Source: QHXM01 sp032160705
GTDB lineage: Bacteria; Acidobacteriota; Blastocatellia; Pyrinomonadales; Pyrinomonadaceae
Direction: 5' to 3'
DNA: 64,000 nt
NCBI GenBank assembly: GCA_032160705.1
Contig: JAVHVE010000052.1
Location: 36,190 to 100,189, forward strand
Shown: piece after piece, positions 1 through 7,184 of the stretch
Position numbering within the stretch: the stretch's first letter is position 1
Layout of the letters: every line of letters begins with the position of its first letter
The notes under the pieces: generated by a model
Seen by the model: only the letters and a program-made list of their open reading frames with translations
The model's database searches: none
Told to the model about the DNA's origin: nothing
Made by a program: the position numbers and the translations under genes

Positions 1-399
1 GTCACCGACCATCATGCCGCAGGCGAGCGCCAGAGCGCGCCGCGCAGGGGATTCCAGCTTCTCGATATTCTGGCGCACGTTGTCAAACCACCAGGCATCG
101 GTTTCGTTGAATCTCTTCCGCAGCGAAGAATTGGCGAGTTTGTGTCGTGGCACGTAGGCGTCTTCGAGGACGACCGAGACATCATCTTCGGATAATTGCT
201 CCGCATTGTTCTCAATGTACGCGGTGGCTTTCGTCGCCGCCCACTGCGCCAGGTCGTTCGCTGCCACGCGCGCGCCCCATCGCTTGAGATACACGCCCAG
301 ATCAGGCTCGCCCGTGATGGCCAGTGAGATTGATTTGAATTTGAGACGACGCAGCACGCCCAGTTCAAAGGCGAGCCATCCATTCGGAATTGTGCTCAT
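1..399 (-). CDS. N-terminal part of an unrecognised protein, possibly a DNA adenine methylase relative (incomplete)
   Basis: An open frame runs from an ATG at 399 through the window edge, giving about 133 codons with no stop, so the C-terminus lies outside. The product begins MSTIPNGWLAFELG and contains ITGEPDLGVYLKRWGARV followed by a ND pair, which loosely resembles the glycine-rich first motif of D12-class adenine methyltransferases. Later it has LRKRFNETDAWWFDN. No catalytic DPPY-type motif is inside the visible part, so the methylase idea is only a suggestion. A longer-looking frame at 12-383 is a shadow of this one. A heptad inverted repeat lies just upstream of its start. Confidence 0.5.
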   Translation of the reverse strand, partial: MSTIPNGWLAFELGVLRRLKFKSISLAITGEPDLGVYLKRWGARVAANDLAQWAATKATAYIENNAEQLSEDDVSVVLEDAYVPRHKLANSSLRKRFNETDAWWFDNVRQNIEKLESPARRALALACGMMVGD

Positions 400-410
400 A
401 AGAGTCAGTA

Positions 411-520
411 AAAGAAGAATACAGAATACAGGAGACAGGAGTCAGAAGATAAGGGCGGAGAACCGCTGTTACAGATTTCCTTTTTCTTCTGTCTCCTGAC
501 TCCTGTCTTCTGACTTCTGC
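411..520. repeat. Heptad inverted repeat, family A (GACAGGAGT type)
   Basis: The left arm is made of degenerate 7-bp units of the CAGGAGA/CAGGAGT kind and the right arm (about 485-519) is its inverted counterpart. The loop contains GAGAACCGCTG (458-468), whose complement CAGCGGTTCTC recurs in the loops of copies at 9208 and 34927. The right arm encodes the last residues and stop of the HD-GYP gene. Confidence 0.85.
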
Positions 521-1134
521 TGTTGCGCATAAGATTTTAGTTCGGGAATCGCGGGAAGCGAGAGAAAGGCGCGGACGACGCGCGGGTCGAATTCTAGGCC
601 AGCCCACTCGGCCAGATGCTTGCGCGCTTCCTCTTCTGTGCGAGCTAGGCGATAGGGGCGAGCGTCCGTCAGGGCAGCGTAAGCGTCCGCCACGCGGAGA
701 ATGCGCGCGCCCATTGGAATCTGTTCACGGTGCAGAGCATCCGGGTAGCCAGCGCCATTCCACCATTCCTGATGCCAGCGCACCAGCAGTTGTGCGCCGC
801 GATCTGCTCCGGCGCGCGCCGCTTCCTGTTCGCCGATGACCGGATGGCGCGCCAGATCAAGCCGCTCGGCTTCCGTTAAAGAATCTTTCCGCTTGATGTA
901 ATCGCGCTCCATGACGACTTCGCCCAGATCATGCGCGAGCGCTGCAAGTCGCAGCGAAGCGCGATCCTGCTGCGCCAGGTGAAACACCTTCGCCACCGCG
1001 TCCGAGAGCTTCGCAATCCGCGCCGCATGTGGATGAGCGTACCCCTCAAAATCATCCGCCGCCGCCGCCAGACGCATAAAAGCCTCGCCAGCAACACGTT
1101 CGCTTTTCGAAAATTCAAGTTGAATTGAAGACAT
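469..1134 (-). CDS. HD-GYP domain protein
   Basis: A 221-residue protein with an HD-type metal-dependent phosphohydrolase core: the HD pair in AALAHDLGE (residues 68-69), H97 in RHPVIGE, and the motif H121...WNGAGYP (127-131), followed by ARILRVADAYAALT. This is the arrangement of HD-GYP proteins, which in characterised cases degrade cyclic di-GMP. There is no receiver or membrane domain, so it may be a stand-alone phosphodiesterase or a signalling-inactive relative; the GYP loop reads GAGYP. The start is the ATG at 1134. The last dozen residues (rich in S, E, D, Q) are encoded by a family A intergenic repeat rather than by the domain. Confidence 0.85.
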   Translation of the reverse strand: MSSIQLEFSKSERVAGEAFMRLAAAADDFEGYAHPHAARIAKLSDAVAKVFHLAQQDRASLRLAALAHDLGEVVMERDYIKRKDSLTEAERLDLARHPVIGEQEAARAGADRGAQLLVRWHQEWWNGAGYPDALHREQIPMGARILRVADAYAALTDARPYRLARTEEEARKHLAEWAGLEFDPRVVRAFLSLPAIPELKSYAQQQKSEDRSQETEEKGNL

Positions 1135-1136
1135 AG

Positions 1137-1204
1137 TAGATGTCAGATGTTAGATGCCAGATGTCAGTGAAAGCCGGACTGACCCTCTAGCAACTAACAT
1201 CTAG
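1137..1204. repeat. Heptad inverted repeat, family D (GATGTCA type)
   Basis: Four 7-bp units of the kind GATGTCA/GATGTTA/GATGCCA occupy 1140-1168, and a shorter inverted copy (CTAACATCTAG) sits at 1193-1203. The inverted arm supplies the stop codon of the J-domain gene that ends at 1201. Confidence 0.75.
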
Positions 1205-2841
1205 CCTCTGCCTTTCAGTTTGTTGAGCAACTGGCGCGCGGCGTCATTTTGTGGATCAACCGAGAGCGCGCGTTCCACCGCGCCCTGCGCTCGCCGCAAC
1301 AGGCCAATCTCGCTATAAAGCTCCGCGAGCATGACGTGGTATGAAGCATTGTTCGCATCGAGCGCGATGGCCGCCTTGATTTCCGCTTCAGCGCTGTGGC
1401 GCAGGCGTTCGTCGCGCGCCAGAGCCTGACCAAAGTATGCGCGATAGCGCGATTCAGCCGGGGCAAGCCGCGCAGCTTCGCCCAGTGACGCTATCGCCAT
1501 TGCGCTATTACCCTGCTGCAAGGCAGACAATCCCTGCTGGAATCTCTCTTCGGCCTGAGCAGAAGTAGGCACTTGCCGGGGGCTGGCGACAGGAATCGAA
1601 ACATCTGTCTTTGCTTCCGGCTTTTCCGGCTTGAGATTCGCTCCGACCTGGATGGACGGGACGGTCGCCCTGCTGGTGCGTGTCGCTTCCTCCTGCTTGA
1701 GCAGTTTGGAATCATAAACGGCACGCGAGCCGCTATCCTTGAGCGTGTCGTAAGCCTGCGCGAATTGCGCGAAAGCCGATTCAATGCGCGCCAGTTGTGC
1801 TGCGTCCGCTTCTCTGCGGAAACGGTCGGGATGAAAGCGCTTGGCCATCGCATAATAAGCGCGCTTGATGTCGGCAGTGGTCGCGCTCCGGCGAATCCCG
1901 AGCAACTGATAATAATCCGTGACAATGCGTACCCGTTTAAACAACTCCTCAATCTCATTCTGCTCGTCGCGCTGCTCTTCAGCAGGAGTCGAGGCTTGCG
2001 CTCCCGGCGCAGTCTTCTTCAACTCGCTCTTCGATTCTGCTGCAACAGGTGAAGCCTCTTTTGCCGGAGCAGCTTTGAGTGCGGCGTGAGCCTTTGCTAT
2101 TTCTTCCTCCGAGAGCGCCTGCGGCCACCGCTCACGGCGCAGGAATCCTCCGAGCGCGAGCGTATAAACGGCATGCAGCGTCTCAGTTTCCGGGAGACCG
2201 CTAATAGTTGATAATTCACCGACGCTCAGGGCTGTATCAACGCGCGTCAGCACGAAAGCTTCGGTCGGCGAAAGATTGAGATCGTCAGGCGCATGAGCTT
2301 CAGGGAAGAGCTTTTCACTTTTATCCTTGAGTCTCGCCGTCACGAATTCGACTGGCAGGCGGCGGGCGCTCTCAATCAGGAGCTTCTTCGTCTCGATCTT
2401 CACGCGCACCTCCGCGTCGAGGCGCACACGCGGGTCGAAATCCCAGTTGCCATCCGTCCAGAGCAGTGCCTGACAAAGCATCTCGGCAACCCGCCGCGCA
2501 TAGAACGTATCAAGCATCTCCCGGCTTAATGCTCCCGTCTCAACCAGCTTCGCGCCGAATTCCAGATCAGAAGTCGTCCCCTGAGCACCGGCAAGCTGCG
2601 ACTCGGTCAGAATATTCCAGCGCCGCACAGATTCACTCAGACGGTAGGCGCGCAAATTGGAGGCTGCGTAAATGATCTCGCCCGCGTCGAAATAAACAAC
2701 CGTCTTGGCGCGCTCCCGTGCCAGTCGCAATGCGCCCGAAAAGCCTCCGGCAGAGATTTCGCGAATGAGTTCTGTCAGTGGGTGTCTCTTTAATTGACCA
2801 GCCATGCGCTCAGGTTCTGGCATGAGCAGCGCGCTTGGCAA
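1201..2841 (-). CDS. DUF4388 / J-domain / TPR protein
   Basis: A 546-residue soluble protein in three parts. Residues about 14-110 match the DUF4388 (PATAN-like) pattern (LIREISAGGFSGALRL, YFDAGEIIYA). Residues 309-380 form a J domain with helix II KRAYYAMAKRFHPDRF and an intact HPD (337-339), the DnaK-stimulating motif. The C-terminal part from about 425 holds tetratricopeptide repeats. A low-complexity linker rich in A, E, K and P (250-300) joins them. The likely start is a TTG at 2841 preceded by GAGG; Met7 and Met13 are alternatives. It is probably a DnaK co-chaperone or scaffold with a regulatory input domain. No substrate can be read from sequence. Confidence 0.8.
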   Translation of the reverse strand: MPSALLMPEPERMAGQLKRHPLTELIREISAGGFSGALRLARERAKTVVYFDAGEIIYAASNLRAYRLSESVRRWNILTESQLAGAQGTTSDLEFGAKLVETGALSREMLDTFYARRVAEMLCQALLWTDGNWDFDPRVRLDAEVRVKIETKKLLIESARRLPVEFVTARLKDKSEKLFPEAHAPDDLNLSPTEAFVLTRVDTALSVGELSTISGLPETETLHAVYTLALGGFLRRERWPQALSEEEIAKAHAALKAAPAKEASPVAAESKSELKKTAPGAQASTPAEEQRDEQNEIEELFKRVRIVTDYYQLLGIRRSATTADIKRAYYAMAKRFHPDRFRREADAAQLARIESAFAQFAQAYDTLKDSGSRAVYDSKLLKQEEATRTSRATVPSIQVGANLKPEKPEAKTDVSIPVASPRQVPTSAQAEERFQQGLSALQQGNSAMAIASLGEAARLAPAESRYRAYFGQALARDERLRHSAEAEIKAAIALDANNASYHVMLAELYSEIGLLRRAQGAVERALSVDPQNDAARQLLNKLKGRG

Positions 2842-2919
2842 TCATCCTCATGCGAATGACTCAACCGAGGCGCTCAATTCATCCCTGCGGCATCATAGCG
2901 CACGCACGCAACAAAAAAC

Positions 2920-3014
2920 AGTAGGCAGTTGGCAGTAGGCAGTGGGCAGTTAAAAGCAAAAGCTCAACGCTCCATGTCATGCCTGCTTTTAACTGCCCAC
3001 TGCCTACTGCTTTT
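2920..3014. repeat. Heptad inverted repeat, family B (CAGTAGG type)
   Basis: Units CAGTAGG, CAGTTGG, CAGTAGG, CAGTGGG occupy 2927-2950 and are mirrored at 2986-3009. The loop includes GCTCAACGCT (2962-2971), which recurs at the same loop position in the copy at 42526. It separates the divergently transcribed J-domain and kinase genes. Confidence 0.85.
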
Positions 3015-3125
3015 CCCCCTTTGACACTCCTTAATGCGCGCTCTATAGTTACCTCTAATAAAGATTCAGAGAAAACAGGCCGTCTCCCGCGCTTCCCCGA
3101 CAAGCGTGGGCGCTTTTCATTGTCT

Positions 3126-4514
3126 ATGGGAGTGAGCAAGTTGATTACTGAAAATGTGCCCACCAGCCGAGCCGCAGAGGAGAAAAATCCGCTTGGCGCA
3201 AGGCTGCCGGAGTTCTATTCGCTCAGCGCGGAGATTGTTGATCTCTTCTACACGCAGATTCTCTCGCCGGACACAATCAGCACACCGGCGGAGGTCTGCG
3301 CGGCCTTTTCAAATATGATTCTGCGCCACTGGGACTTGTGCTGCATCGTCATTTACCTCTGCGACGATGACGGTCACCTGCGTGAAACCGCAATCCACAC
3401 GCACGAGCACTTCGATGAAGAGAAGGCGCGCGCAGTGGGCAAGCAGTTTGCAGCGGCAGTCGAGCGCAAGGGAAGCGAGCTACAAGCGTGGCTTGATGAG
3501 AATGGCTCTGATGAAACGGACGAGAGCGAGAAGGATTTGCGACGCGCGCTTGAAGAGACGGGCTTGCATGCAGGCGTCGTCGTGCCGATTCACGCGCGGG
3601 GAATGCTGGTCGGCGCGCTCGTCTCCATCACTGTCTTTCCAGAACGTCTCCGGGCGGCTCTGAACGGACTGCGTTTCATCGCCGCGCCGGTTGTCATCGG
3701 CATCGGCAATGCGCGCCGCGCAGGCGCTCTGCGCGAGCAGCATCAGCGCATCGAACAACTCGTCGAAGAATTGCAGCAGCACAGCCACGCGCTCGAAGAA
3801 GCCAATCGCGAGCTGCGCCGGGTCGCTCATTATCGTTCGCATTTCCTCGCGCGCATGTCGCATGAGCTGCGGACACCTTTGACCTCGATGCTGGGCTTTG
3901 CCGAGATTATGCTCGACCATGAAACCCTGACGGACGCACAACGCCGCTTCTGTGAAAAGATTCAAGCTTCGGGGTTGCAACTGCAAACAAGTCTGACCCA
4001 ACTGGTAGACCTCTCGCGCCTTGAAGCGGGGCAATCAGAGCTTTTCCTTCATGAATTTTCTTTGCGCGCGGCGTTGCGCGAATCGTGCGCGGCGGTCGCA
4101 CGGCTGGCGCAGAAGCAGAGCGTGACAATTGACTGCGATGCCGAATCAGACCTTCCCTCAATCGTCTCGGATGAAGGGAAGCTCAGGCAGGTACTCTACA
4201 ATTTCTTCGCTCATGCGATCAGCCGCAGTCCTGAAGGCGAGACCGTCCGGGTCTACGCTGAAAGCCGCGCCGCGTCTCAATTTCAAATCATCATCGAGGA
4301 TCAAGGCGAGACCATCCGGGATATGTCCAGCATCTTTGAGCCGATGGATATTGATGCGCCAAGCGAGAAGGCCACCAATATGAACGAACTCGGCCTCGCC
4401 ATCGCGCGTCGTCTGATAGACGTGCTCGGCGGAACGGTGAAACTGGAAAGCCCACAGGCAAATGGTCTCAGAGTGGTCATCGAACTCCCCGCCCGGCCAA
4501 CCGAAGGAAGATAA
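3126..4514 (+). CDS. GAF-domain sensor histidine kinase with a degenerate ATP-binding box
   Basis: Starting at ATG 3126 the protein has 462 residues; an in-frame extension to 2979 would translate the family B repeat and is rejected. Residues about 50-200 look like a GAF sensor (WDLCCIVIYLCDDDG, GVVVPIHARGMLVGAL). A coiled coil (about 203-235) leads to the HisKA H-box FLARMSHELRTPL with His246. The C-terminal third is HATPase-like, with an N-box-like YNFFAHAIS, a G1 box reading DQGETI where D-x-G-x-G is usual, and ELGLAIARRL where GxGLGL is usual. No transmembrane helix is visible, so it is probably cytosolic. No response regulator lies beside it. The weak G1 and G2 boxes may lower ATP binding. 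Confidence 0.8.
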   Translation: MGVSKLITENVPTSRAAEEKNPLGARLPEFYSLSAEIVDLFYTQILSPDTISTPAEVCAAFSNMILRHWDLCCIVIYLCDDDGHLRETAIHTHEHFDEEKARAVGKQFAAAVERKGSELQAWLDENGSDETDESEKDLRRALEETGLHAGVVVPIHARGMLVGALVSITVFPERLRAALNGLRFIAAPVVIGIGNARRAGALREQHQRIEQLVEELQQHSHALEEANRELRRVAHYRSHFLARMSHELRTPLTSMLGFAEIMLDHETLTDAQRRFCEKIQASGLQLQTSLTQLVDLSRLEAGQSELFLHEFSLRAALRESCAAVARLAQKQSVTIDCDAESDLPSIVSDEGKLRQVLYNFFAHAISRSPEGETVRVYAESRAASQFQIIIEDQGETIRDMSSIFEPMDIDAPSEKATNMNELGLAIARRLIDVLGGTVKLESPQANGLRVVIELPARPTEGR

Positions 4515-4515
4515 A

Positions 4516-4578
4516 AGTTCGAGTTACGAGTGATAGAGTTTCGGGTTTCGAGTTCGTCCCTTTAACTCGAAACTCGTC
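4516..4578. repeat. Heptad inverted repeat, family E (CGAGTT type)
   Basis: Repeated GAGTTAC/GAGTTTC-like units at about 4518-4553 are mirrored by AACTCGAAACTCG at 4564-4576. It starts just after the kinase stop codon and could act as a transcription-ending hairpin, though there is no clear T tract. Confidence 0.65.
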
Positions 4579-4604
4579 GCCCTAAACCAAAATGGAGAGG
4601 GAAG

Positions 4605-5393
4605 TTGGTGCAAGTAAACGAGGCGCAAAGAGAGATTCACATCCGCGATTGCACGACGCTTGAAGAATTCGATAAGTGCATTGCGTTGCAGCGTGAAGCC
4701 TTTGCGCTGCCCGATCTGGAAATCTCGCCGCGTCGTCACTTGATTGTCACACGGCGCGCAGGCGGATGGACTCTCGGAGCTTTTGCGGGTGATGAGATGG
4801 TCGGGTTTGTTCATCATCTGGTCGCCGTGAGAGAGATGAATGAGATCATCGGTTATTCGCACATGATGGCGGTCGCGAGAACGTATCAGAACAGGGGCGT
4901 CGGTGCGCAGCTCAAGTGGGCGCAGCGTCAACGTGCGCTCGATGAAGGCAGAAAATTTATCAAGTGGACATGGGACCCGATGCAGGCACGCAACGCCTAT
5001 TTCAATCTCAACCGCCTCGGTGTCACCGTGCGCTCTTACGGAGAAAATTTCTACGGCACGGATTACATCACAATGCCGCGCGAGACAACAGAAGGCGTCC
5101 ATCTGGATAGCGACCGCCTCTTCGCCGACTGGCAACTCGATGCAAAACGGGTTACCTTCCTGGCCGAAGGCCGCGCCCCCGAACCGCTCGTCGCGCCCGC
5201 CACGACCATCGAAATTCCCCCGGATTGGCCAGCGCTCATCCGCCGGGATGCCGTTGCAGCGCGCAACGAGCAACTGCGCGTCCGCGCCCAATTTCAAGAA
5301 GCCTTTGCCGCAGGCTTAACCTGCGCCGGTTTCGCCCGCGACGAAGCGAAACCGCGTTACTTACTTTATAAGACCGTGACGGGTGACAGGTGA
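4605..5393 (+). CDS. GNAT superfamily acetyltransferase (COG3375-like)
   Basis: A 262-residue protein with the GNAT fold pattern: an acetyl-CoA loop in MMAVARTYQNRGVGAQLKWAQ (QNRGVG resembles R/Q-x-x-G-x-G/A), preceded by a central beta strand (GAFAGDEMVGFVHHL). The section KFIKWTWDPMQARNAYFNLNRLG is typical of the conserved but uncharacterised COG3375 group, sometimes annotated as chorismate synthase-like. The start is TTG 4605 (or GTG 4608) behind GGAGAGGGAAG, the same ribosome binding sequence as ligA. The substrate is unknown. The 3' end runs into a family C repeat. Confidence 0.8.
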   Translation: MVQVNEAQREIHIRDCTTLEEFDKCIALQREAFALPDLEISPRRHLIVTRRAGGWTLGAFAGDEMVGFVHHLVAVREMNEIIGYSHMMAVARTYQNRGVGAQLKWAQRQRALDEGRKFIKWTWDPMQARNAYFNLNRLGVTVRSYGENFYGTDYITMPRETTEGVHLDSDRLFADWQLDAKRVTFLAEGRAPEPLVAPATTIEIPPDWPALIRRDAVAARNEQLRVRAQFQEAFAAGLTCAGFARDEAKPRYLLYKTVTGDR

Positions 5394-5453
5394 CAAGTGA
5401 CAAGTAAAAACAAGATTTCTCTTGTCACTTGTCACTTGTCACCCGTCACGGCT
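5381..5453. repeat. Heptad inverted repeat, family C (GTGACAAGT type)
   Basis: Units GTGACGG, GTGACAG, GTGACAA, GTGACAA are followed by a short AT-rich loop (AAAAACAAGATTTCT) and then the exact inverted set TTGTCAC x3 and CCGTCAC. The near-perfect hairpin lies between the acetyltransferase stop and the peptidase start. Confidence 0.9.
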
Positions 5454-5460
5454 TTTACTT

Positions 5461-6879
5461 ATGCCGTTTACACGTTTCGACCGTTACGTTGATCGTCATG
5501 CGCGCGCCTTTACGGAGCGTTTGCAGGCGCTTTGCCGGATGCCGTCTGTGGCGGCGCGGGGCACAGGCATGCGCGCGATGGCCGAGGCGGTCGAAAAGTT
5601 GATGCAGCGTTCGGGCGCGGGCACACGCGTTTTCAAGAGCGGCAGCGGCTATCCTGTCATCTTCGGCGAGTGTGGAGCTGGACAGCATTGCTTTCTGGTT
5701 TACGGGCATTACGATGTCGCGCCCGTCGGTCAATTAACGAGCTGGTCGGCGGGGCCATTCGCCGCGACGGTTTCTGACGGCAAGCTCTACGCGCGTGGCG
5801 CGGCCAACAGCAAAGGCGATCTGGTGGCGCGCCTCGCGGCAGTCGAAGCCTATCAGAAGAGTTACGGCAAGCTGCCCGTTTGCCTGCGCTTTATCATCGA
5901 GGGTGAAGCAGGCATTGGCAGCCCCAGTCTCTATCGCTTCACGAATGAGAACAGGGAATTACTGAACGCGGAAGGCTGCATCTGGGAAGAAGGAAACAAG
6001 GACACGCAGGAGCGTTTCGTCATCAGCCTGGGCTTCAAGGGAATCACTTTTCTGGAGCTTCGCGTGCACGGCGCGCGCACCGACCTGCATTCAAAGTGGG
6101 GCGCGATTGTCCCGAACCCCGCATGGCGACTCGTGCAGGCGCTTTCAACTATTACTTCGCCAAAAGGCGTCATCACGATTGATGGCTTTTCGTCGCACGT
6201 CGCGCCCATCACGCCGGAAGATGCGGAAGCCCTGAAAGAGATTCATCTCGATGAAGCCGGACTCAAGCAGGAGTTTCGCATCAGCCACTGGGTGCGCGGA
6301 ATGCGTGGGGGCACGCTCGTCAAAGAGCACATCTTCGGTCCGACCTGTACGATCTGCGGAATCCAAACCGGACACACAGAGGCCGGGCCGAAGACGGTGC
6401 TGCCGAGCTACGCGATGGCCAGACTGGATTTCCGCCTCGTGCCAGACCTGACGCCCGCCGTGGTTGTCAGTCTTCTGCGTGAGCACCTGGACGTGCGGGG
6501 CTTCAAAGATGTGGAGATCATCGAGCTTGGCAGTGCGCCTGTCATCAAATCATCATCACAGTCAATTGTCTCTCGCGCCGCGATTGAGGCTGCGCCGGAA
6601 GTTTACGGTGCGCCTGCGCTCGTCTATCCGCTCAATCCGGCCAGCGGGCCGGTCGGCGCAATTTGCGGCGCGACCGATCCACCGATGCCCGTGGTTTCCT
6701 TCGGCACAAGCTACGCCGGGTCGAACCCGCACGGGCCTGATGAAAACATTCGCCTCGAAGATTTCCTGCAAAGCGTCAAGTTCTTCGGGCGCGTCATTCA
6801 TCAACTGGGGCAGCACGTCAGGCAATCAAAAAGCAACGCCCATAAAAGCTCTTCGGCACTCGTTCTCTCCAAGGGCTAA
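5461..6879 (+). CDS. M20 family dipeptidase homologue with altered catalytic residues
   Basis: A 472-residue M20-fold protein starting at ATG 5461; an upstream extension to 5422 would translate repeat sequence. Family landmarks are present: HYD (H83, D85), the dimerisation-domain DLHS followed by VPNPAW, KTVLPSYAMARLDFRLVPD, and a C-terminal PHGPDENI histidine. However, the bridging-metal segment reads RGAANSKGD where the family has RG-x-x-D-x-KG (Asp replaced by Asn116), and the catalytic block reads EGEAGIGSP (147-155) where EGEEEIGSP is usual, so the general-base Glu and the adjacent metal-binding Glu are Ala150 and Gly151. Fold membership is secure; peptidase activity is doubtful. No signal peptide is visible. 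Confidence 0.85.
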   Translation: MPFTRFDRYVDRHARAFTERLQALCRMPSVAARGTGMRAMAEAVEKLMQRSGAGTRVFKSGSGYPVIFGECGAGQHCFLVYGHYDVAPVGQLTSWSAGPFAATVSDGKLYARGAANSKGDLVARLAAVEAYQKSYGKLPVCLRFIIEGEAGIGSPSLYRFTNENRELLNAEGCIWEEGNKDTQERFVISLGFKGITFLELRVHGARTDLHSKWGAIVPNPAWRLVQALSTITSPKGVITIDGFSSHVAPITPEDAEALKEIHLDEAGLKQEFRISHWVRGMRGGTLVKEHIFGPTCTICGIQTGHTEAGPKTVLPSYAMARLDFRLVPDLTPAVVVSLLREHLDVRGFKDVEIIELGSAPVIKSSSQSIVSRAAIEAAPEVYGAPALVYPLNPASGPVGAICGATDPPMPVVSFGTSYAGSNPHGPDENIRLEDFLQSVKFFGRVIHQLGQHVRQSKSNAHKSSSALVLSKG

Positions 6880-6899
6880 ATGAATTGTCGAAAGATTGC

Positions 6900-7125
6900 A
6901 TCCCTGACCCCGAAGGGGTCACATATAATAGCCAGGGGTAAGCGCGTGAGCGCGCCACCCCTGGAATAGCAATCATAAATAATACCGACCCTGAAAGGGT
7001 CGCACCTCTTCGTTGAATGTGCGACCCCTTCAGGGTCGGACTCGATTCTTAATCGTACCGGGGGCGGCGCAAGCTACGCTTGCTTGCCCCCGGCTATTAT
7101 GTTCATCCCCTTCGGGGATGTTCCC
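6900..7125. repeat. GC-rich palindrome cluster (GACCCC/CCCCGG type)
   Basis: Three palindromes in a row: GACCCCGAAGGGGTC plus a CAGGGG/CCCCTG stem joined by ATAATAGC; a central hairpin CCGACCCTGAAAGGGTCG...GTGCGACCCCTTCAGGGTCGG; and a CGGGGGC/GCCCCCG stem joined by GGCTATTATGTTCATC to CCCCTTCGGGG. The outer units are reverse-oriented with respect to each other, so the cluster is roughly mirror-symmetric. A related cluster lies at 44203-44405. Confidence 0.85.
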
Positions 7126-7184
7126 GTTTCGGTTATGATGAGAACGCTCGGTCAGAAACTATTACAACTAGGATAAGAGGGAAG

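Noticed and set aside
2920..3014. CRISPR array in the repeated CAGTAGG/CAGTGGG stretches
   Set aside because: Units are only seven bases, degenerate and mirrored around one loop, with no spacer-repeat alternation and no cas genes.
2979..3125. N-terminal extension of the GAF kinase
   Set aside because: The first part translates family B repeat sequence and has no domain similarity.
7080..7184. N-terminal extension of ligA
   Set aside because: The extra 35 codons translate the GC-rich palindrome cluster; the TTG at 7185 has a strong ribosome binding site and gives the standard length.
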